The notes beneath the pieces are model-generated. The model ran no database searches. It was not told the DNA's origin and was given only the letters and a program-made list of their open reading frames with translations. A stretch of DNA of 64,000 nt from Posidonia oceanica. Lineage: Eukaryota > Streptophyta > Magnoliopsida > Alismatales > Posidoniaceae. The stretch lies in the NCBI GenBank assembly GCA_037176725.1, contig JAZBRS010000013.1, forward strand, positions 6,947,001 to 7,011,000, written 5' to 3'. Both the position numbers and the translations under genes were made by a program. Shown piece by piece: positions 57,196 through 64,000 of this stretch (position 1 is the first letter of the stretch; every line of letters begins with the position of its first letter).

Positions 57196-57599
57196 TTCCT
57201 TATTTGATGGCCATTGGATCTAAACTGATCAGCATTATGTATTATAGGGTATGAATAAAATTTTCACAGCCTAGAATGAGAAAGAAATCGTGAAATCCTT
57301 CTTCTAATTTGGATTTTACAACGACGGAGCCTCCCGTGTCTCCCCATCAATGCAACATCGGTTTTCGCTTTGCTTTCCGACGCTCTCTATCGTCATCGTG
57401 CACGTGTCTCCTTCAAAAGTGGCGGCAACTCTTCACCGACGCCATCAACAAACAGGTACAAGCCAAGAACATCTTTCTTTCGGTTATACCTCCTCCTCTC
57501 TACCCACTACTTGTTTCACATTATCACCATACACGTTTAAATATCCAAACACGATGATGGATGCTCCTCTAAACAGTAGAAAATCAGATTGGTTCCTTT

Positions 57600-58240
57600 G
57601 ATTCCATGTGTTGAAAACAGCCTGGCGGACGTCCGCTGAGTCATTGTCAAGATTAGAGCTTTTACGGATGTCCGCTTCAGACGTCCGCTAGCCCATTGCT
57701 ACAACCAGGAGAAAAACGAACGTCCGCTGGAGCAATGCCGATGACTAGGAAAATGACGAACGTTCGCTCCGGACGTCCGCTGAAGTATGTCATCATCACA
57801 GTGGAAAAACGGACGTCCGCTCCAAACGTTTGCTTTTCAAATTTGAATCCAGATATTCAACGGACGTCTGCTGTGGATGTTCGTTACGGCAAGCTATAAA
57901 TATATAACTGTATTTTAGGATTTTGTAATTTGATTTTTTGGGTTTGAAAACCTACAGAGTGGTGGCTACAATTTTTCCAAGCACATTCCTCACCATTGTA
58001 CTCCTAAAATTTAGTAGATTTAATCTTCTCTTTGCCTGTGGACGTAGGTTTCGGACGAACGACGTTTGATCTTGTGTTTTCTTGGTATTTCTTTTTTTTT
58101 TCCTCTTTCTCATTGGCTTATTTTTTTTCTCTTATGAATTTTGGTTGTTGATTTGTGTGATTCTACACAATATTCACACATTTTCAATCTATTTTCCGCA
58201 TTACAATCCATATATTGTGATTTTAGGTGTGTATTACAAC
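57600..58240 (+). repeat. Copia LTR remnant with GGACGTCCGC repeats
   Basis: 57620-57880 carries at least eight GGACGTCCGCT-like words, then a TATA box (GCTATAAATATATAAC, 57890) and a U5-like stretch GTGGACGTAGGTTTCGGACG (58040), the layout of many Ty1/copia LTRs. It may start at TGTTGAAAAC (57609) and end near 58200-58215. No matching partner LTR or internal region was found, so it is probably a solo or truncated LTR. Confidence 0.5.
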
Positions 58241-58985
58241 CCCAACACTCATGAAAAGAAATTAATTCTTCGATACAAACATCCTTCTTCGGAGATGAAG
58301 GATGCCAGTCTACTAGTCCTACTTTGTTCTCTTACGGTATTAGACGCCAATCATCACGTCAAACTCAGTGAGAACCAGATCAATGTTATACTCAACAAGG
58401 TATATTGCATCTACACTTCAACCGTGACTTTGACCTCTTCGGCCTTTGCATTCGTCTTCTTCCTCTTCCACTGGATTTCCTACTGTTGCCATGTTGATGA
58501 TCTGTTGCAGAAGAAGATGACAGGAGCCAGAAGTCAAATTTCCTATTAAAGCTGTGAAGTCCATCGGGAAGGCTGAGTTGAAGGTAATTATCCAAAGATT
58601 GCTACCTTCTCTAAGGATGAGAGTTTCGAAAGGATACCGTTTGTTTTGAATACGAATGGATCAGGTTTGATGGATTTGGGATTATTCTTTGCTGTTCTTG
58701 CTCCTGTTTGTTTAGGATCTATCAACTGAAGAGAGCGGGTGGTTTTTCACACGCTTCATTCGAGGTGGTCTAATATTGGAGGGGGAACAGACATTTTGGA
58801 TATCTAATCAAGGTGTCGGAGGGATGTTCATGATATAAGTGATATGGGTGAAATTGATGGCAAATCTTTTACCTCTATGGTCTCCCGTCCTGAATTCTTG
58901 AAGTTGTTTGATGACCCGGACTTGGGGGTTTGGCATTTTAAACACGTTTGTGAAGTTTGAAGAAAGACGGAATCAGTTGTTTTCC
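58240..58985 (+). pseudogene. EF-hand-like gene fragment, copy 1
   Basis: Segments resemble copy 2 at 59290-60190 in the same order: HHVKLSENQINVILNK (58350), IGKAELKVIIQRLLPSL (58570), GSGLMDLGLFFAVLAP-like sequence (58655), a GESGWFF.RFIRGGL part (58730) and MVSRPEFLKLFDDPDLG (58890) followed by FGILNTFVKFEERRNQ in another frame. Several frameshifts break it. The similarity to copy 2 is seen directly; the family name is inference. Confidence 0.5.
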
Positions 58986-59289
58986 ATCATTTGTATTTGT
59001 AAAGTCGCTTATCTTCTCATATTCAATCTCGATTGGTACAAAACAACTCATCTCGACATAAGTTGTGTACCACTGCAAAAGAGATGCATTGCATGATTCT
59101 CGAGGCATTAATGTACAATCCCAAAGAGGTCCAAGGCATATCCAACCAGAGCTCTCTTGACTTTCAGGGATTTTAGAGCTATCTGTACACCTCATTTCCA
59201 ACCACCAAACGAAAGTCATACATGGTGGTGGCCTCGTCTGGCTTTGACCAACAAACCTCTCCTCCTGGAATTCCCAACGAAGAGAAGAC

Positions 59290-60190
59290 AATCTTCCAGT
59301 GAAGGTGTGCAATGGCCATGCAGACAAAGACGGCAGCCTCAACCGCAAGGAGATGGCGGCAGTAGTGGGTAGCCGTTCACTCCCGAGTCAAACTCAGTGA
59401 CGACCAGATTGATGCAATCCTCGACGCAATCCGCAATTGTCTACAACTATGAGGACTTCATCCACCATGGCCATGGGCTCACCATCGAAGGCCTCATCAC
59501 CAGTTACAACGACGGTGCAGGCGACGTCGATCGTGACTTCGACGTCCTCGGCCTTTGTGCTCCGTCTTCCACGGGATTCCTCCCTACCGTGCATCCCTCT
59601 GCCACAGCCGTTGCGGTGGTCTGGGACATCCAGAGGATCACAGGGTTGGGCAGTTGCGATGTTGGTCTGCTGAAGGAGGAGATGAGAAGAGCTAAGGTGA
59701 GGGTTTCTTGGTTTGGCCAAGGTGTCAAGTCCGTTAGGAAGAGTGAATTGAAGGTGCATGATTCTCCAGGGACTGCTGCCTTCCCTCAAGTTCGACAAGT
59801 TCGAAAAATCTGTCACGGCAATCAATGATAGGATACTGTCCGTTCCCGTCGAGGGTGGATCAGGTTTGGTGGACTTGGGGTTGTTCTTTGCCGTTCTTGC
59901 TCCCGTTTGTTCGGGAACCATCAGCTGGTGAGTGAGGATGGCGCCTGATGCACTTCATTGGAGGTGGTCTAGTAGTGTTGCAGGAACACGTGTTTGGACA
60001 CCTGATGCAGTTTCCTTATGGTAAAGTGTTGAGGGCTGTTTATGGTATCAGTGGTGTAGGAGAAATTCATGGCGAATCTTATACCTTGATGATCTCCTTC
60101 CCTAAGTTCAAGAAGACATTTGAGAAAGTGTCAACAAAAAAAGAAAAAGATGAACTTAGAATGAACACTCCTATGTCGTCTGAGGAGAGA
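59290..60190 (+). pseudogene. EF-hand-like gene fragment, copy 2
   Basis: ADKDGSLNRKEMAAVVGSR (59312-59370) fits an EF-hand calcium loop. It is followed in a shifted frame by VKLSDDQIDAILDAI (59390), then YNYEDFIHHGHGLTIEGLI, VKSVRKSELK, LLPSLKFDKFEKSVTAIND and GLVDLGLFFAVLAPVCSG (59855), and finally GKVLRAVYGISGVGEIHGE with MISFPKFKKTF (60020-60120). An open end runs to TAG at 60191. Frameshifts or unrecognised introns separate the pieces. Probably a cytosolic calcium-binding protein relative; the exact family is uncertain. Confidence 0.5.
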
Positions 60191-60193
60191 TAG

Positions 60194-61270
60194 GAGTTTG
60201 CGAAACCACTCTTAGAACTTCTTTTTGATTGATTATTGTATTTTTCTTTAACTTTGTTTAATTAAATTCTATCAATAAAATGTTGTTTTCATTAATTAAT
60301 TTATTATTTTAATTAGAATAATGATAATTATCTAATTAAAAAATTTAATTAAAATAATGATAATATATGATATACATCATGAGCCAAGTCCAACCCAGGC
60401 CCAGTCAGATTCAGCCGAGGGTCAAGCTGGGCTTTGGTCCTAAAATCTGAGCTTGACCAGACCTAAAGCTCACGTGGGCTCTTTATCTAGAAGGCCGGCC
60501 TGCCCCGAATTATAACTCTAGCCTCGATTGACCTCAGTTTGTCGTGAAGAATTTTTGTTCTACAGGATGGGTCATGATGTGTAGTACAAATACTACAGTC
60601 ATTGTGTCAACTTCACCTTCTCAAGGAAATATTTTAGTGCTGGAATGATGATTGGCTAGGAACTTCAGATTAGGAAAATAGTCATCCTTGTAGGCGAAGA
60701 TATATATGTTCATGTCTGCTAAAGTGAAAACCAGTATAAGATATAATCTGATGGTCCTTGTCAAGGAATAATTACTGGATTAATATTAAAGAGGAATTTA
60801 TGATGTTAAAAACAACTTGGTGACATGGGGATTCCATGTATAAGCATGAGATGAGATTGTTGACTATCTTATTCGTTCTTGCATTGCTGAAATAAGTTGT
60901 GATTGGTTCAGGTTATGGCTTATGATTTCTCCACATAATTTGATTTCTGATCAGAAACTCACCTATCAAACCTTTTGATTTCTCCAAATTTTATAGTGTA
61001 AGTTGTGACAACTTTTATAATTAATTTAACTGTATTTCTAGTTTGATTCAGATTCTAATTATAAAACAAATTTTGACAAAATCTGAAACCTATTTTCTAG
61101 GACATGCATAATATCTTGTGCATCTAGATATAGATTTTCTATTTTTGAAATTTAAATTTTATTATTGGAGATTACTAAAGGAAAGGTACGTGTTTTTATC
61201 TTAATTTCTTGTATATTAAAATACGTAGTTTGTAAGAGAGAACAACTTGTTTGTGCATCATACTCTCGAG
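60194..61270. other. AT-rich intergenic region
   Basis: No gene. 60375-60560 has GC-richer sequence with CCAGGCCCAG/CTGGGCTTTGG and AGCCCACGTG-type opposing words, possibly a small inverted-repeat transposon remnant, but termini could not be fixed. Confidence 0.4.
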
Positions 61271-61272
61271 AT

Positions 61273-61545
61273 GGTATTAAACTATTCCAGTCTACAAACA
61301 TGCCTCACTAGAATAAATTGTTTTTTCATATATATGATTATTTATATCTGATAAATAAAACTTTCTAGAGTAAAAATAGTGGTAGTAGTAGTAGACGCAG
61401 TAGTAGAAGCAGCAGAACGTATTAAACAACTCCAATCTGCAAACAGGCCTCACTATAATAAATTATTTTTTTTTTTATATGATTGTTTATATATGATAAA
61501 TTGAACTTTCAAGATGGAGTAAAATAGTAGTGGTGGTAAGAAGTA
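61273..61545. repeat. Approximate 140-bp tandem duplication
   Basis: 61273-61412 and 61418-61545 share GTATTAAAC, CTACAAACATGCCTCACTA / CTGCAAACAGGCCTCACTA, AATAAATT and GATAAAT words in the same order. A TAGTAG/GCAGCAG triplet stretch lies at the end of each copy. Confidence 0.65.
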
Positions 61546-61599
61546 GCAGCAGCGTTATTAGCAATGTGTGCCTTTAGGCCTAGCCCAACCCATCCATGC

Positions 61600-61660
61600 A
61601 TGTGGGTATGTGTGTGTGCGCGTGTGTTTGTGGGTGTATGTGTGTGTAAGCAGCTATTTC
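61600..61660. repeat. GT-rich microsatellite
   Basis: GTGGGTATGTGTGTGTGCGC followed by GTGTGTTTGTGGGTGTATGT; a degenerate GT repeat. Confidence 0.7.
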
Positions 61661-61789
61661 TTTTTTATGCTCCGTGTAGGTACTTGTTTTAGAGCACAAG
61701 GATAATAACTAGACTTAGTTAGGGAAATTTTGACCAAACTTGGACGTCCGCTTGCTATCATTATTAGAAAAACAGGATTTTGAGAGAAT

Positions 61790-62152
61790 ATATGTCCTTG
61801 CTGAGTCCTTGTAGATTCCTTGTTAAGTCATCGTAATCGACTTTTATGAGGACATTGCGAGGACTCTCTATCCTCGGCAAAAAATAAGTCGTTAAATTGA
61901 TATTGCAAGGACATTACCTCGCAATATGCTTGAGAAATCATAGCGAGGCGATTGCGAGGAATAAAGTTCTCGCAACCTTCTCGCTATATTCTCGATATCT
62001 CCTCGTAATATGCTCGTTAAATATCGAATAAGTTTGCTATCGTTCCAAAAATAGCGAGGATATATCCTCGTTATTCCTGGATCAGACGACTGTATTAGCG
62101 AGGATACTGTAAGGACGTGTCCTCGCAATGTCCTCGTTAAATCTGGGCAGTG
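61790..62152 (-). mobile_element. Possible CACTA-type terminus with subterminal CGAGG repeats
   Basis: On the minus strand the segment begins CACTGCCCAGATTTAACGAG at 62152-62133, a CACTG start like CACTA transposon ends. Inward are more than ten CCTCG/CGAGG words in both orientations (such as CCTCGCAATATGC, GCGAGGACATTGC), as in CACTA subterminal regions. No clear opposite terminus was found near 61740. Confidence 0.4.
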
Positions 62153-62649
62153 AAAAAAAAACAATATCATTAATGATTAAGATTAATATACCTACTAAAA
62201 TGATATTCAAATGTATTCACAAATATATTAAATTACACATACATTATACATTTACAAATTTTATAAAAAAAAATATCAATTGATATTACGACATAAGGTT
62301 TTACATATCCATTTGTTCACAACATTGATGATAATAAAACACTGAAATGATATAATACAAGTCACTCATCCCCATACAAGTCAAAACCATATGATACAAA
62401 TCATTTTCTTTTTCTATCAACTTGCTTTCCTTTACCTTTTGAGGAAGATGCATGGATGGAACGACGACCACGTGTATACTCCTCGTAATCCTCGTCGTCG
62501 TCACTTGACAAATCGACTTCAGGCTCGTTCTCGTATCTTCTGATTATAAAAAATAAACTTACAATATGTTATAATGGATAATGATTATACTATAATATTA
62601 AATTCAATGTGACAATTAATGCATATCAAAAATTTTATAACTACATAAA

Positions 62650-63051
62650 ACTTTACCTTACAAGTCGGTCCTCCAAAGCATTTATTTCATCTCTTATGTC
62701 ATTCCTTATTTCAGTCCTTATTTTTGAGCTTATTTTGGTGCTTAAACCCTCCTCCATTGTAGTCGCCATCTGTGACAACTAGGAACTGAAGAAATCAGGA
62801 TCAAATGAAGCAAAGGCCTGAGTTGATGATCGATACTACGTAGCAGAAGTCACAGAAGAACCAATAGTAGACTCTTCTGAGTAGTATGGATCAAGACTAC
62901 CTAGGCCTTGCTTTCTTGATGAACTACCCACATTCTTTTTCATTGAAACTTGTTTCCAAAGTTTATTGTTAAAGGCTGGTTGTTCAGCGGCATCATTGTT
63001 CCTATATTTTCTTTGTACAAGAAGATGTACATATCCTGCAAAAATAAACAC
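62650..63051 (-). pseudogene. Coding-like fragment, possibly transposase-associated
   Basis: Minus-strand frame 63051-62836 (KKNVGSSSRKQGLGSLDPYY) continues after stops into TQAFASFDPDFFSS, MATTMEEGLSTKISSK and IRTEIRNDIRDEINALEDRL, a predicted helix, with a possible donor at about 62659. The arrangement resembles the C-terminal part of plant En/Spm-type transposase genes, but no diagnostic motif is visible. Confidence 0.3.
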
Positions 63052-64000
63052 AAGAAGTTAGTTAGAAATGATATAAAATAGAAGTGTATATTATTAAAGC
63101 AACTTTAATTCTAGCTATGGTTACTTACAATTACATCCTTTGCAAACGGGGTTTATTAAGCCTATTCCGACCCACTAGTGTGGGATGCAGTCCACTACTC
63201 TACCACCATTTTATTCATAGAGAAGACAAAACTGACTTTCTTGAAGATCTTCATGATGATGTGGAAGAAAATCAAGAAGAGGATATTGAATAGGAACTTT
63301 CAAATCAACTTGATGTGGTCTAAGGAACAAATGGAACAATATTATCTCAAGAACATAAGAAATGATTAGTTGATAAAATTTGTCTTAATAAGTCCAATTT
63401 CATGTGGCATTAATGATGTTGTTTGATGATATTATTTTTGGATATTGTTAATCATGTATGATGTGATATTGCTATTTTACTGGTACTTAGTTAAGTTGTT
63501 TCTTAGTACTATTATGCACGTATTATGTGACATATTTTTTGACATTATTATTTCATTATTTGAGAAGTTGTTATTGACATGTGTTGGTTATGTTCAAAAT
63601 GACATCATGTTAATGAACATGCACACATCTTTTTGACTTCAAACCATTAATTTTAAATTTTACTTATTGAATAATACACACATATTGGTTAATACACACA
63701 TATTGGTTAAAGGAGAAATAGATTTCCTTATAAAAATCATAATTTCCTTATATTTCCATTACATCTACAAATACACCTTTTTTATTTTCCTTCCGTTTCC
63801 ACAACGTGCACAAATACTAGAAAATTAGTCAAAGGAAATATCAATTTCCATACTTTCCTAGAAAATAAATTCCCTTTGACCATGGATTATTTTTCCCTCT
63901 GTTTCCATACCACTAACACCCCTAGATAAGGAAAATTATTAGGATTAGTCCAAACATCAGAAGTTAATGCTAATTTACATTTTAAATTACCTAAAGTTTG
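63052..64000. other. AT-rich region without recognised genes
   Basis: Short frames at 63084-63369 end in an acidic run (DDVEENQEEDIE) but show no family signature. The part 63640-63720 has a duplicated AATACACACATATTGGTTAA word. Nothing else is supported. Confidence 0.4.

Noticed and set aside
57309..57601. Frames just upstream of the GT51 gene as a divergent gene
   Set aside because: No ATG start for the first frame, no domain, and a copia LTR remnant begins directly after.
1..64000. CRISPR arrays, bacterial operons or prophage
   Set aside because: Tandem arrays here lack regular unique spacers, and gene structures have spliceosomal introns and plant transposon signatures.

Overview
This window is nuclear DNA of a land plant, most likely a flowering plant. 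Ty3/gypsy elements of the TAT/Ogre type with several-kb LTRs, a Ty1/copia element primed by the initiator-Met-like site TTGGTATCAGAGC, a FAR1/SWIM MULE transposase, a hAT element with an 8-bp duplication, TTTAGGG telomere-type words and an intron-containing host gene all point there. The sequence does not fix the species.

Positions 1-36601 are a nest of one TAT-like Ty3/gypsy family. Element B (minus strand) is the carrier. Its 5' LTR is 32695-36125, followed by gag, protease and a linker down to 27239, then RT, RNase H, a second (archaeal-type) RNase H, integrase and an extra DUF7745-like ORF from 21625 down to 14487, and a tail of about 73-bp tandem repeats; its 3' end lies left of the window. 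A 5608-bp solo LTR (C, plus strand, 21626-27233, 5-bp duplication GTCGT on both sides) splits B between protease linker and RT, and B's reading frame is continuous once C and one GTCGT copy are set aside. Element A (minus, 1-12210, 5' LTR 7823-12210, 3' LTR cut by the window edge) sits in B's tandem-repeat tail and carries gag but no pol. B itself sits in an older LTR (D, end at 36601).

Positions 36602-49700 hold a decayed Mutator-like region: a plus-strand Ulp1/C48 cysteine peptidase gene converging on a minus-strand MULE transposase, a pairing known from Kaonashi-type MULEs. A gag-only copia element (E, 37558-43276, duplication CAAAG) interrupts an exon of the peptidase. The transposase carries a 314-bp internal tandem duplication. 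A small hAT-like element (48522-49419) splits a copia gag fragment next to the transposase N-terminus.

Positions 52135-57195 (minus) hold the most notable host gene: a five-exon nuclear gene for a peptidoglycan glycosyltransferase (GT51, the transglycosylase module of penicillin-binding proteins) without a transpeptidase domain, presumably plastid-targeted. Exon phases match, the catalytic motifs are present and splice sites are canonical, but the first exon has no in-frame ATG. Its 3-kb fourth intron holds plus-strand exon-like segments of unknown origin.

Positions 57200-64000 contain a copia LTR remnant, two tandem decayed copies of an EF-hand-like gene, small duplications and a possible CACTA terminus. 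No rRNA, CRISPR array or convincing tRNA gene was seen.
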